A stretch of DNA of 64,000 nt from Bacteroides sp. (GCA_023665145.1 JAMPEM010000008.1:26054-90053), one strand, 5' to 3'; positions 27,545 through 36,676 are shown, counted from the first letter of the stretch. Numbers and translations: made by a program. The notes: a model not told the origin generated them from the sequence alone.

Positions 27545-28333
27545 TCAGTCTATCTTTGGAGCTGCAGCAAGTTTATAGTTATGATTCACTATAAAGTTAA
27601 TTATTGCGTCTCTTTCCGGACATACATCCACATCGATATTGATTCTCTTCACTGCATTATATAACGAAGTCATACTCTCGTATATCTGTCTGTAACACTT
27701 CGCTATATTTTCAATTGCATCTTCTGAGAATTTTCCTCTCCTTAATACATACGCATTTACGCCAGAATACTCTATCGGATTATGTGCCATTATTGCATAC
27801 GGAGGAACATGCCCGTTTACTCTACATCCCCCCTTAATCAAACACCACTCTCCTATCTCACATCTTTCATGCACCAAAGCATTGGATGAAAGGATAGAAT
27901 AATTGCCAACCTTGCAATCTCCGGCTATTTTAACAGCGTTGCCGAGCACACACCAATCAGATATCTGTGAGTCATGTCCAATATGGGATTGAGCCATTAT
28001 AAAGGAATTGTTGCCAATTACTGTAGATTGTCCTTCGCGTATACTGCGATTAATTATCACATGTTCACGAATCTTGTTATTGTCACCAATCTCAACAAAA
28101 CTCTTCTCTCCTTTCCAACGGAAATCTTGAGGCTCGGCTCCTATTATGGCACCTTCATAAATCTTGTTGTTCTTACCTATTCTTGATCCTCGCAGAATTG
28201 AGACATGCGGTCTTATATGGCAATTATCACCGATAATTACACCTTCATCTATAAAGGCAAATGCATCGATTGTTACGTTGTCACCAAGTATTGCACCTGG
28301 ATTGACAAATGCGAGTGGGCTGATGTTTGTCAT
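27545..28333 (-). CDS. lpxA: LpxA-family acyl-ACP-UDP-GlcNAc O-acyltransferase
   Basis: This 262-residue protein is a left-handed parallel beta-helix enzyme with hexapeptide repeats (IGDNVT, IGDNCHI, IGKNNKI, IGDNNKIREHV) and a C-terminal helical domain (residues 195-262). The catalytic His of LpxA corresponds to H120 in SHIGHD, and the INRS and LRRGKFS segments match LpxA. LpxA adds a 3-hydroxyacyl chain to UDP-GlcNAc, the first step of lipid A synthesis. No lpxC, lpxD or fabZ genes are adjacent, unlike usual lipid A clusters. Instead it begins 24 nt after an efflux outer-membrane factor gene on the same strand. It may be a paralogue with a modified role, so the gene symbol is tentative. Confidence 0.82.
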   Translation of the reverse strand: MTNISPLAFVNPGAILGDNVTIDAFAFIDEGVIIGDNCHIRPHVSILRGSRIGKNNKIYEGAIIGAEPQDFRWKGEKSFVEIGDNNKIREHVIINRSIREGQSTVIGNNSFIMAQSHIGHDSQISDWCVLGNAVKIAGDCKVGNYSILSSNALVHERCEIGEWCLIKGGCRVNGHVPPYAIMAHNPIEYSGVNAYVLRRGKFSEDAIENIAKCYRQIYESMTSLYNAVKRINIDVDVCPERDAIINFIVNHNYKLAAAPKID

Positions 28334-28357
28334 GTGTAATCGTTTTTAGGTAGTTAT

Positions 28358-29746
28358 TTATCTGCCGCCTCCTACCGCCTGATAAAGCGATATAATAGCA
28401 GCTGCTTTATTGTGCCAACAAGCCAGACTCGTCATCTGTGCATTCAGCAAACCGGACTGGGCTGTCAAAACTTCCAAATAAGTCGTAGATTTCCCCATAG
28501 TAAATAAATCTGTAGTATATTCTACCGACATTTGGAGCTGATCAATCTGCAGAAGCACATAATTGCGTTTCTCCTCAGCTGTACGAATCTTTATCAAAGC
28601 ATCTGACACATCTGCAGATGCGCTCAATACGGTATTTTCAAACGTATTCATTGCCTGCTTCTGTTGTACTTTTGCCACTTCAAGATTAGCAATATTCTGT
28701 CCTCTTGAAAACAATGGTGCAGTAAGTTGACCGGCTAAATTAAAAAACCATTTTCCGGGATTCATTACGAAACTTCCTAACGAATTAGTAAAACCACCGG
28801 TGGGTGATATACTCAGACTTGGATAAAAATTAGCACGCGCTCTATTTGTGGCATAAAAAGCTATTGCCATCTGTCTTTCTGCTGCTCTGACATCAGGACG
28901 AGCCGCCAGATATGACATAGGGACACCATTAATCAATGATTCAGGTAAATCAAAATTTAATTCCGATGTTACCACAAATTTCTGCGGATTGGTATTCAAT
29001 AAAAGAGAAAGTGAATTTTGAACTATACCAATCTGCTGTTCAAGATCCGGAATTGTAGATAATATATTGTAATAATTAGCTCGGCTCTGTACCACGGCTG
29101 CTTCATTTGTTCTTGCCGCTACCTTCATCAATTCCATCGACTCTACCTGTTCCTTCCATATCTCGGAGGTACGCTTGGTAAGTGCCAATTGCTGATGAAG
29201 AAGAACCAACGAATAATAGCATGAAGCCACATTACATACTATCTGTGACCGAACTGACTGACGATAATATTCAGCTTGTTCTACTGATACTTCAGCTCCA
29301 CGTTTCGTATTTAGAATCTTTCCAAACGCGTCTATTTCCCAATTAGCCGACAATGGCAACTGATATGTCCAATTCATGTCACTCCCTCCTACAGTGGAGC
29401 CACCCCCATTAGGAGCAAATGCTACTGAAGGGAAATAACTTAGTTTGGCACCTTTCAATTGTGCCTGCGCTATCTCAATATTGAGTCTTGCATTATCAAG
29501 ATTCCTATTATTGGATAAAGCCGTTCTTATTAAGCTCTGAAGGGTAGGATCCCTGAACACTTGCTCCCATGATAGATATGGCAAAGAAGCACTGTCAACC
29601 TTCTGATCCAATATCTTCTTATATTCCGAAGTGATGGCGGTATCCTCCGGAATCTCATATTTCTTATATAAATTGCAGCTCGTTGATATCAAGGCCAACG
29701 CTGCGATAAATGATATTTTGACTAAATTATGCATTTTTGACTGCAT
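28358..29746 (-). CDS. TolC/NodT-family outer-membrane efflux lipoprotein, pump 2
   Basis: This 462-residue channel protein has a lipobox in ISTSC (Cys near residue 24) followed by NLYKKYEIP, typical of NodT-family lipoproteins. It has two efflux repeats: the first around NNRNLDNARLNIEIAQAQLKG, the second around LYQAVGGG at the end. PDVRAAERQMA is the characteristic inter-repeat motif. It forms the trimeric outer-membrane duct of pump 2. It lies 16 nt after the permease gene and 24 nt before the lpxA-like gene, so all four genes in this stretch look cotranscribed. Confidence 0.93.
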   Translation of the reverse strand: MQSKMHNLVKISFIAALALISTSCNLYKKYEIPEDTAITSEYKKILDQKVDSASLPYLSWEQVFRDPTLQSLIRTALSNNRNLDNARLNIEIAQAQLKGAKLSYFPSVAFAPNGGGSTVGGSDMNWTYQLPLSANWEIDAFGKILNTKRGAEVSVEQAEYYRQSVRSQIVCNVASCYYSLVLLHQQLALTKRTSEIWKEQVESMELMKVAARTNEAAVVQSRANYYNILSTIPDLEQQIGIVQNSLSLLLNTNPQKFVVTSELNFDLPESLINGVPMSYLAARPDVRAAERQMAIAFYATNRARANFYPSLSISPTGGFTNSLGSFVMNPGKWFFNLAGQLTAPLFSRGQNIANLEVAKVQQKQAMNTFENTVLSASADVSDALIKIRTAEEKRNYVLLQIDQLQMSVEYTTDLFTMGKSTTYLEVLTAQSGLLNAQMTSLACWHNKAAAIISLYQAVGGGR

Positions 29747-29762
29747 TTATTGTCGATTTTTA

Positions 29763-32700
29763 TTAATCGTTATTGTTTACTTCCACTTCATCGGAGGGCA
29801 GAGCATACTGCTCTATCTCTGATGACACTGATGAATTATCCTTGTCACTCCACTTCGGTGGTGACAGCTTTTCCTGGAGCTTCTGACAAGCATAGAACAA
29901 TGCCGGTACAAACAAAATCTGAAGCACCATACCTATCAACATTCCTCCAATTGAACCCGCACCAAGTGAACGGTAACCATTCGCTCCTGCTCCGGTGGCC
30001 AACATCAAGGGAAGAAGACCGATAATCATCGCAAGTGACGTCATCAAAATCGGGCGAAGACGAGCTTTCGCGCCTTGTATTGCCGCCTGGAAGATTCCCA
30101 TACCAGTGCGCCGACGATCAAGGGCAAACTCTACTATAAGAATTGCATTCTTCGCCAAAAGTCCGATAAGCATAATCAACGCAATCTGAAGATAAATATT
30201 ATTACTTATTCCCATTAGCTTCGCAAGAATAAATGTTCCCATCAAGCCGAATGGTACGGACAATATAACCGCGAAAGGCAATATGTAACTTTCATATTGT
30301 GCTGACAAAAGCAGATATACAAACAATAATACAAGACCGAAAATATAAGCTGTCGTTCCGCTACCCTGAGCAGCTTCCTCCCTGGTCATACCTGCATATT
30401 CGAATCCGAAACCTTGAGGCAATGTCTCTTGCGCCACTTGCTCTATGGCTGCAATGGCCTGTCCGGAGGAAACACCCGGTGCCGGATTACCGGTCACGGA
30501 AATAGCGGTGTACATATTGAATCGGTTAATCAAGTCAGGGCCATAGACTCTTGACAATTTGACAAAGTTATCTATCGGAGCCATATTCGCACCGTTGCGC
30601 ACCTTTATCTGCTTCAATGTTTCCGGACTTACACGAGCTTCAGGTGATGCCTGCATCATAACGCGATATAACTTTCCGAATCGGTTGAAATTCGATATAT
30701 ACATACCACCATAATATCCCTGCAATGCTGAAAGAATGGCATTCTGAGTCAATCCGGCTTGTTTCACCTTTGCTACGTCAATTTCCACAAGATATTGAGG
30801 GAAATTAGGATTGAACGTTGAATAGGCCATCTGAATCTCCGGACGTGCGTTCAAGGCTGCAATAAACTGCTGATAAACTGCAAAGAAATTATCAAGATTG
30901 CCACCGGTTTTATCCTGGAGTTTTATTTCAAAACCACTCGTAGCAGAGTAACCCGTAATCATAGGTGGCTTAAAGAAAAGTATCTGACCATCGTGTATCT
31001 GAGAACACTTCTGGAAAAGTTGTCCCAGAATTGCATCAGCATTTTCCGTCTTGATATCTCTTTCTTCCCAGGGGTTAAGACGAATGATAAATGATCCATA
31101 AGTATTACCTTGTCCCCCGATAAAGCTATATCCCGTTATGGCAGTTCGCATCTGAATAGCAGCAATTGTTCCGGCTATACTGTCCACCTCATTCATCACA
31201 GCCTGTGTTCTTTCCTGCGATGTAGCCGGTGGCATATTTACTACACCCATTATTGTTCCGGTATCTTCATCAGGCACCATTCCTGTCGGAGTGGTTATCA
31301 TAAGCCATCCAAGTATCGCAATTGCTGCTACTACACACACAAATGAAAGCCACCATTTATTGACGATTACGGATGTAGTCTTTCCATATCCATCAGTAAG
31401 CTTGCCGAATGTATGGTTGAAACTATCTATAAATCGTCTGGAGAACATCCCTATAAGTGCGAGAATCGACACTACTGAGGCTATGCATAACTTTAGTATG
31501 TTGTGCAACTGAAACCATCCCATCACCAATGATGCAATTGCAAGAACGATGAAAATCAACGTAATCCATGCAGGCCATTGGAATGTGAGACGCTTCTTGT
31601 ATGTCTGCTTCACCACTTCCCCGGCAGCAGAGTACGCATCTCCAAGTCTCTCCTTAAAAGGTACTTCCGTGCCATCCTCCCTATGAGGTTTTAAGAATAA
31701 AGCACATAGAGCCGGAGAAAGAGTCAATGCATTGACTGCCGAAAGACCGATAGCCATTGCCATAGTAAGACCGAATTGACGATAGAATACACCTGATGTA
31801 CCACCCATGAATGACACAGGAATAAACACAAGCATCATGACAAGGGTAATGGAAATAAGGGCTCCTGAAATTTCATTCATAGCATCAATTGAGGCATTGC
31901 GTGCAGACTTGTATCCTTGGTCAAGTTTTGCATGCACCGCCTCAACCACCACTATCGCATCGTCCACCACAATGGCTATCGCAAGTACGAGTGCGGAAAG
32001 CGTGAGAAGGTTGATTGAGAAGCCGAATATATACATCAGGAAGAACGTTCCGATAAGAGCAACAGGTATCGCAATCATCGGTATAAGCGTTGAGCGGAAA
32101 TCCTGCAGGAAGATAAATACTACAAGGAACACAAGGATAAATGCCTCAATAAGAGTCTTGACCACCTCATGAATTGATGCAAATAGGAAGTCGTTGACGT
32201 TCATTGATGTATTAATGACTATGCCTTGAGGTGCCTCCTTTTGGAATCTGTCAAGCTCTTTTTGTATTTTTTCAATAACTTCTGTAGCATTAGATCCTGC
32301 TGACTGGAAGATAATTGCAGCACATCCTAAATGGCCATTTGTTTTGTTGGCAAAACCATAAGTTAGTCGGCCAAGTTCCACTTTCGCAACATCCTTGAGT
32401 CGAAGAATTTCACCCTCAGGTGTAGCACGAACCACAATATCTTCAAATTGTGATTCATCTACAAGGCGTCCCTTATAACGCATTGTATACTGGAACGACT
32501 GATTACCTTGCTCACCGAATTGCCCCGGAGCTGCCTCTATGTTTTGTTCGGCAAGCGCTGCGGAAATGTCTGATGGCATCAATCCATATTGAGCCATGAC
32601 GTCCGGTTTGAGCCAAATACGCATCGAATAGTCTGCACCCATCACCATAGCATCACCAACACCATATATACGTTTGATGACAGGGATGATATTAATTGCC

Positions 32701-33176
32701 ATATAATTCTCAAGGAAGTCCTGAGAATATTGGTCGTGGTCGGAATAGAGATTGACCACAAGGAGCATCGATGACTGTCTCTTTTGAGTAATCACACCCA
32801 CTTGGTTAACCTCAGTAGGAAGGAAGGCTGCAGCTTTCGAAACACGGTTCTGTACATCTACTGCTGCAATATCAGGGTCAGTACCGGGTTTGAAATACAC
32901 TGTAATGTCGGCAGCACCATTGTTTGTAGCCGTTGAGAGCATGTAGTCCATGTTCTCCGCACCGTTAATTTGTTCTTCAATAGGTGCAACAACAGAATTA
33001 ATAACAGCCTGAGCGTTAGCTCCCGTATATGTTGTACTTACCCTCACTGTAGGAGGTGCGATGTCTGGGAATTGCTCAATAGGGAGCGACACCAAACCAA
33101 TCAAACCGAATATCACGATAAAAATCGAGATAACGGTAGAAAGTACCGGGCGTTTTATAAATAGTGATAAATTCAT
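29763..33176 (-). CDS. RND multidrug efflux permease (HAE1 type) with enlarged central loop, pump 2
   Basis: This 1137-residue permease is about 85 residues longer than typical AcrB proteins. It has TM1 (FIKRPVLSTVISIFIVIFGL), the proton-relay pair in AIVVDDAIVVVEA, and the later Lys in LAKNAILIVEFA. The extra length lies in the central loop between TM6 and TM7 (about residues 495-620). There, two added hydrophobic stretches (PAWITLIFIVLAIASLVMGW and LCIASVVSILALIGMF) may cross or lie on the membrane. Gene order is adaptor, permease, channel. Substrates cannot be inferred, and it differs from pump 1 in gene order and loop. Confidence 0.94.
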   Translation of the reverse strand: MNLSLFIKRPVLSTVISIFIVIFGLIGLVSLPIEQFPDIAPPTVRVSTTYTGANAQAVINSVVAPIEEQINGAENMDYMLSTATNNGAADITVYFKPGTDPDIAAVDVQNRVSKAAAFLPTEVNQVGVITQKRQSSMLLVVNLYSDHDQYSQDFLENYMAINIIPVIKRIYGVGDAMVMGADYSMRIWLKPDVMAQYGLMPSDISAALAEQNIEAAPGQFGEQGNQSFQYTMRYKGRLVDESQFEDIVVRATPEGEILRLKDVAKVELGRLTYGFANKTNGHLGCAAIIFQSAGSNATEVIEKIQKELDRFQKEAPQGIVINTSMNVNDFLFASIHEVVKTLIEAFILVFLVVFIFLQDFRSTLIPMIAIPVALIGTFFLMYIFGFSINLLTLSALVLAIAIVVDDAIVVVEAVHAKLDQGYKSARNASIDAMNEISGALISITLVMMLVFIPVSFMGGTSGVFYRQFGLTMAMAIGLSAVNALTLSPALCALFLKPHREDGTEVPFKERLGDAYSAAGEVVKQTYKKRLTFQWPAWITLIFIVLAIASLVMGWFQLHNILKLCIASVVSILALIGMFSRRFIDSFNHTFGKLTDGYGKTTSVIVNKWWLSFVCVVAAIAILGWLMITTPTGMVPDEDTGTIMGVVNMPPATSQERTQAVMNEVDSIAGTIAAIQMRTAITGYSFIGGQGNTYGSFIIRLNPWEERDIKTENADAILGQLFQKCSQIHDGQILFFKPPMITGYSATSGFEIKLQDKTGGNLDNFFAVYQQFIAALNARPEIQMAYSTFNPNFPQYLVEIDVAKVKQAGLTQNAILSALQGYYGGMYISNFNRFGKLYRVMMQASPEARVSPETLKQIKVRNGANMAPIDNFVKLSRVYGPDLINRFNMYTAISVTGNPAPGVSSGQAIAAIEQVAQETLPQGFGFEYAGMTREEAAQGSGTTAYIFGLVLLFVYLLLSAQYESYILPFAVILSVPFGLMGTFILAKLMGISNNIYLQIALIMLIGLLAKNAILIVEFALDRRRTGMGIFQAAIQGAKARLRPILMTSLAMIIGLLPLMLATGAGANGYRSLGAGSIGGMLIGMVLQILFVPALFYACQKLQEKLSPPKWSDKDNSSVSSEIEQYALPSDEVEVNNND

Positions 33177-33197
33177 AATATTAGCAACTTGAAAATC

Positions 33198-34325
33198 TTA
33201 ACGAGTTTTCTTGGGTTTAATCTGCATACCCTCTTTTACGCTGATACCCACACCTTCTGTCACAATAACGTCACCGGGTTTCAATCCGGATGTAACTATG
33301 AAATGTTGTCCATCATTGGTATTGGTAACTGTGACCGGCACTGCATGAGCTTTCGACGAGTCATTCAGCACATAGCAGAATCTCATATCCTGAAGCTCAT
33401 AAGTAGCTTTCTGGGGGATTATGATTGATGATGGTGACAATGACGGTATCAATACCTGACCGGTACTCCCGGAACGAAGCATCCCGTTGGTATTGGGGAA
33501 AGAAGCTTTTACTTCCGCAGAACCGGTGGCTTGGTTAAGCACACCAGACAAGGAAATCACTTTACCTTTCTGCCCATACAATTCACCATTGGCAAGCATC
33601 AATGATACAGGAGGGAGAGCGGCAAGAGCCTCGTTAAGGGTTCGTTTGCCATTCTCAGTCAGTGCAAGCACTTCCTTCTCGTTCATAGAAAAATATGCTT
33701 CCATTTCACCGTTATTGGATATGATAGTCAGCAGAGTAGAGGGACTTACAAGGGCACCTTCTTTATAATCTATTGTTCCAACCACTCCGGATGCAGGTGC
33801 TGTAACAGTGGAATATGAAAGATTTTTTTTGGCAGATACTACTTGAGCCTGTGCTTGAGCAAGCTGGGCTTTAGCAGCATTCAGTTGGTCGGCTGACGTT
33901 TGATAAGCTGAAGGAGAAATAATATTCTTATCAAGCAATATTTTGTCATTATTAGCCTGTGTACGCGCCACATTGACATTTGCTTCGGCTACTCTTACGG
34001 CTGCTTCTGCAGCATCCACTGCAGCTTGCAATGAAACTTGGTCAATGGTAAACAATACCTGTCCGGCACTTACTTGCTGTCCCTCTTTGACATGTACTTT
34101 TGTGAGAAATCCTGAAATCTGAGGACGAATCTCGACATCGTTCTTTCCATGCAATGTTGCTGGATAGGCTGTTTCGAGTGTTGTGTTTTCTTCAGTGACA
34201 GTCAAAGTAGCTAGCTCGGGAACGCCTTGCTGCTGAGCTTGTTGGTCACCTTTTTTGCAGGAAGCAAATAAAATGGCGGACATTGCCATAACTCCTGCGC
34301 CCAACATTAAAGTCTTCTTCATCAT
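33198..34325 (-). CDS. RND efflux periplasmic adaptor lipoprotein, pump 2
   Basis: This 375-residue membrane-fusion protein has a lipobox (LFASC, Cys about residue 23). The first lipoyl half contains VKEGQQVSAGQVLFTIDQ. A long Ala/Gln-rich alpha-hairpin (residues 90-150) follows, then the second lipoyl half (TAPASGVVGTIDYKEGALV), beta-barrel and C-terminal domains (GLKPGDVIVTEGV). It is the first gene of efflux operon 2, with the permease 21 nt downstream. The 436-nt upstream region is shared with the divergent DUF308 gene, and no regulator gene is nearby. Confidence 0.93.
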   Translation of the reverse strand: MMKKTLMLGAGVMAMSAILFASCKKGDQQAQQQGVPELATLTVTEENTTLETAYPATLHGKNDVEIRPQISGFLTKVHVKEGQQVSAGQVLFTIDQVSLQAAVDAAEAAVRVAEANVNVARTQANNDKILLDKNIISPSAYQTSADQLNAAKAQLAQAQAQVVSAKKNLSYSTVTAPASGVVGTIDYKEGALVSPSTLLTIISNNGEMEAYFSMNEKEVLALTENGKRTLNEALAALPPVSLMLANGELYGQKGKVISLSGVLNQATGSAEVKASFPNTNGMLRSGSTGQVLIPSLSPSSIIIPQKATYELQDMRFCYVLNDSSKAHAVPVTVTNTNDGQHFIVTSGLKPGDVIVTEGVGISVKEGMQIKPKKTR

Positions 34326-34761
34326 TGTAGAAATATTTTCTTACTTTATTATTATCTTGGATTATATTACAAAGCACCTGATATGATCATCATAACGTCA
34401 CATTTTGTCAGGTTGTATTTTGCACATTCTTTATTTAAACACTATAATGTTTAATTCTGTTTTAAGATTTGTAAAAAATCCCAAAAGAGTTTAATTTGTA
34501 GAAACTGAAATACATAAAATACGGGGAAACATAGTCCTAATCCCAATTTTACAAATTTTGTGCAAAATTACTAATTTTTTTTGATAAAATTTGCAATAAA
34601 CAAACACGAATACGAAAAATTGAACAATTTAAACGCCTTTCATATTCCTAATTTTGTATTCAACTTTTACACACCCTTTTTTGTTGCTAATTTGAGAGAC
34701 TTCTCAATCGTTTTTTTATTGTATAGAACACTATATATACTCAATTTAATATTTTAATATT
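34326..34761. promoter_or_regulatory. Divergent intergenic region between efflux pump 2 and the DUF308 gene
   Basis: This 436-nt, very A/T-rich gap has no coding frame I would support. On the minus strand TAATTTTG at 34570-34563 could be the -7 element of the efflux operon, but a TTG lies 23 nt away rather than 19-20. On the plus strand TAATTTTG at 34649-34656 could serve the DUF308 gene, with a poor -33 and a leader of about 100 nt. No clear inverted-repeat operator was found. Confidence 0.4.
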
Positions 34762-35328
34762 ATGAAAAATATAATTTCAGGCATAACAAAACTATGGTGG
34801 GTGCCGCTAATCACAGGATTGGTGAGTATTGCCCTTGGAATTTGGTGTCTTTGCAGCCCATCAACCTCACTACCTGTAATGGCTGATATTTTCACAATTA
34901 TTTTCATCTTGATTGGTATTTTCAATGTTGTATTTGGAGCAATGAACTGTAGAACAACATCTAATGGTGGATGGACATTAGCACTCGGACTTCTTGAGAT
35001 TGCAGCAGGTATATGGTTGTTCACTTTATCACAGGAAGCTCTGACAACAACCTTTGTATTAATAATCGGTATCTGGCTAATTGTTGTTGCCATAAACGCT
35101 ATTGCTGAGACATTTGTAATAAGCTATGGCTCCGCAGGGTGGACATTCCTCTCCATACTTCTTTTAATAGCAACGATTATTTTTGCAATTATCTTCTTGT
35201 CATCTCCGGTGGCAACTGCCGTAGCCGGTTGGTTATATCTTGGTATCTCGCTGATATCTTTCGGAGTATATCGTCTGTTCCTTGCTTCAAGGATGAATTC
35301 GTTTAACAAGGGAATCGGCAGCTTATAA
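34762..35328 (+). CDS. DUF308 (HdeD-like) membrane protein
   Basis: This 188-residue protein has about six transmembrane helices arranged as three two-helix repeats, with short G/P-rich turns (LGIWCLCSPSTSLPVM, LEIAAGIWLF, IIFLSSPVATAVAGW). This is the DUF308/HdeD pattern. HdeD in enterobacteria is linked to acid resistance, but its biochemical role is unclear, and I would not transfer that function here. A 77-residue charged protein follows after 28 nt, probably on the same transcript. It is divergent from efflux operon 2. Confidence 0.85.
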   Translation: MKNIISGITKLWWVPLITGLVSIALGIWCLCSPSTSLPVMADIFTIIFILIGIFNVVFGAMNCRTTSNGGWTLALGLLEIAAGIWLFTLSQEALTTTFVLIIGIWLIVVAINAIAETFVISYGSAGWTFLSILLLIATIIFAIIFLSSPVATAVAGWLYLGISLISFGVYRLFLASRMNSFNKGIGSL

Positions 35329-35356
35329 TAAAATATTTAACAAAAAAAGTACAAAT

Positions 35357-35590
35357 ATGGAAATCAAGAGCATCGTATCAGATTTGCAGACCAAATTCGG
35401 TAACGCAATCGACATAGGTAAAGTGAAGGAACATCTTAAGGATATTGATACAAGTAAATTGTCAATGACAGAAATTATCAATAAAATAAAATCTGCCGGA
35501 TTGATTGGAGATTTGGATAAAGATGGCAAGAAGGAAAGTGCTATAGAAGAAATAAAAGGGAAAATAGGGGATTTATTTGGCAAGAAATAG
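35357..35590 (+). CDS. Small charged protein with EF-hand-like loop, function unknown
   Basis: This 77-residue cytoplasmic protein has helix-rich Lys/Glu/Asp/Ile composition. Near residue 55 it contains GDLDKDGKKES, which resembles part of an EF-hand calcium-binding loop (D-x-D-x-D/N-G), and ends KGKIGDLFGKK. No signal peptide is present. It sits 28 nt behind the DUF308 gene, and a hairpin follows. Its length and good start support it as a real gene, but I recognise no family. Confidence 0.65.
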   Translation: MEIKSIVSDLQTKFGNAIDIGKVKEHLKDIDTSKLSMTEIINKIKSAGLIGDLDKDGKKESAIEEIKGKIGDLFGKK

Positions 35591-35613
35591 CCATAAACAT
35601 TAAAAGTTTATAT

Positions 35614-35650
35614 AAAAGTCAAGTTAGGATTAATTTTCTTCTTGGCTTTT
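35614..35650 (+). terminator. Hairpin after the small charged protein gene
   Basis: AAAAGTCAAG (35614-35623) pairs with CTTGGCTTTT (35641-35650), with one G-T pair and a 17-nt loop. It ends the DUF308 transcript before the thiamine promoter. Confidence 0.5.
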
Positions 35651-35664
35651 ATTGTTGAAAAAAT

Positions 35665-35696
35665 GTTGCATGTATTCGATTAATTTACTATCTTTG
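35665..35696 (+). promoter_or_regulatory. Promoter of the thiamine operon
   Basis: GTTG at 35665-35668 is followed after 20 nt by TATCTTTG at 35689-35696. Transcription would begin only a few bases before the TPP riboswitch, which fits a riboswitch leader. Confidence 0.75.
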
Positions 35697-35705
35697 CATT
35701 ATCAA

Positions 35706-35805
35706 CGCAGGGGTGCTGTGAAAACGGCTGAGATTATACCCTCTGAACCTGGAAGTACACATTCAATGTGCAGAGATGAAACGGGTAATGCCGTCGAAGG
35801 GAGCG
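35706..35805 (+). promoter_or_regulatory. TPP (thiamine pyrophosphate) riboswitch aptamer
   Basis: The conserved aptamer blocks appear in order: GGGGTGC, GGCTGAGAT, ACCCTCTGAACCTG, a lengthened P3 arm around TACACATTCAATGTGC, GGGTAATGCCG and TCGAAGGGAG. Flanking CGC/GCG can close P1. It binds thiamine pyrophosphate and lowers expression of the thi operon when the cofactor is plentiful. Confidence 0.96.
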
Positions 35806-35847
35806 GAAAATAGTCTTTTACTTTCACCTGCTTACATATTACCTATA

Positions 35848-35895
35848 TATGACATATCATCAGTTAATCACTGCTGATATCTAGTCATAATTTTT
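35848..35895 (+). terminator. Riboswitch-controlled intrinsic terminator (expression platform)
   Basis: TATGAC-ATATCATCAG (35848-35863) pairs with CTGCTGATAT-CTA-GTCATA (35871-35889) around a short loop, followed at once by ATTTTT. It lies 42 nt after the aptamer and 19 nt before thiD. Its position indicates control by premature termination; the alternative anti-terminator pairing was not identified with certainty. Confidence 0.7.
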
Positions 35896-35914
35896 GAACG
35901 ACTTAATTATTACA

Positions 35915-36676
35915 ATGAGTCAAAGAAATTATTCCACGGTGCTCTGCATAGCAGGAATCGATCCATCCGGAGGAGCCGGACTTTTGGCAGATGTAAAAGT
36001 ATGTCAAAAATTACATACTTATGCTATGGGGATTGTTACAGCAATAACAGCTCAAAACACCTTTGAGGTTAACGCTTCTGAGGCTATAAATCCATCTATG
36101 CTTAGAGACCAACTTGAAACTGTTTTATGCGATATAATACCGGATGCTGTTAAAATCGGAATGTTGCCAAATGCTGATTCTGTCAAGATTACAGCAGAAA
36201 CTATATCAAAATATAATCTGCATAATGTAGTAGTTGACCCCGTTTTAATTTCTTCTACAGGCACTCCCTTAGTTGATGATTTAAAAGATGGGATAGAAGC
36301 CCGTAAAAAATATCTTTTCCCTTTGGCGACATTAGTTACGCCGAATATTCCTGAAGCAGAGATACTCGGATTAAATAATGGGAATAAAGAATATGCTGTA
36401 TTATTAAAAGGAGGACATTCTGAGCATAAAAATGAATGTTCGGATATACTAATGATTCCCGGCCAAGAGAATATGGTTTTTACATCTAAAAAACTGGAAT
36501 GTAAAAACACTCACGGCACCGGATGTGTCCTTTCCTCATCAATCTCTGCTTTGCTTGCCCGTGGATTATCTTTGGCGCAAGCCGTAAATGCATCGAAAGA
36601 TTTAATAACAAGGTATATTAATCGTGGTAAAGATATTTCCTTTGGCAAAGGTAATGGGCCGGTTTGGTTACTATAA
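35915..36676 (+). CDS. thiD: Hydroxymethylpyrimidine/phosphomethylpyrimidine kinase
   Basis: This 253-residue ribokinase-fold enzyme phosphorylates HMP and HMP-P to HMP-PP, the pyrimidine half of thiamine. The substrate motif IAGIDPSGGAGLLADVK is near the N-terminus, VKIGMLPN and VVDPVLISSTG are typical, and the anion-hole motif THGTGCVLSS lies near residue 200. ATG 35915 is preferred over an in-frame TTG at 35894, which falls inside the T-run of the leader terminator. It is the first gene of the riboswitch-controlled operon; thiS follows 29 nt later. Confidence 0.96.
   Translation: MSQRNYSTVLCIAGIDPSGGAGLLADVKVCQKLHTYAMGIVTAITAQNTFEVNASEAINPSMLRDQLETVLCDIIPDAVKIGMLPNADSVKITAETISKYNLHNVVVDPVLISSTGTPLVDDLKDGIEARKKYLFPLATLVTPNIPEAEILGLNNGNKEYAVLLKGGHSEHKNECSDILMIPGQENMVFTSKKLECKNTHGTGCVLSSSISALLARGLSLAQAVNASKDLITRYINRGKDISFGKGNGPVWLL

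Noticed and set aside
31807-32172. Open frame antisense to the pump 2 permease gene
   Set aside because: It covers the proton-relay region of the permease on the other strand and has no start context or family match.
35894-35914. TTG start for thiD giving a longer protein
   Set aside because: The TTG is inside the T-run of the leader terminator and adds residues not expected before the conserved ThiD N-terminus; ATG 35915 is better.
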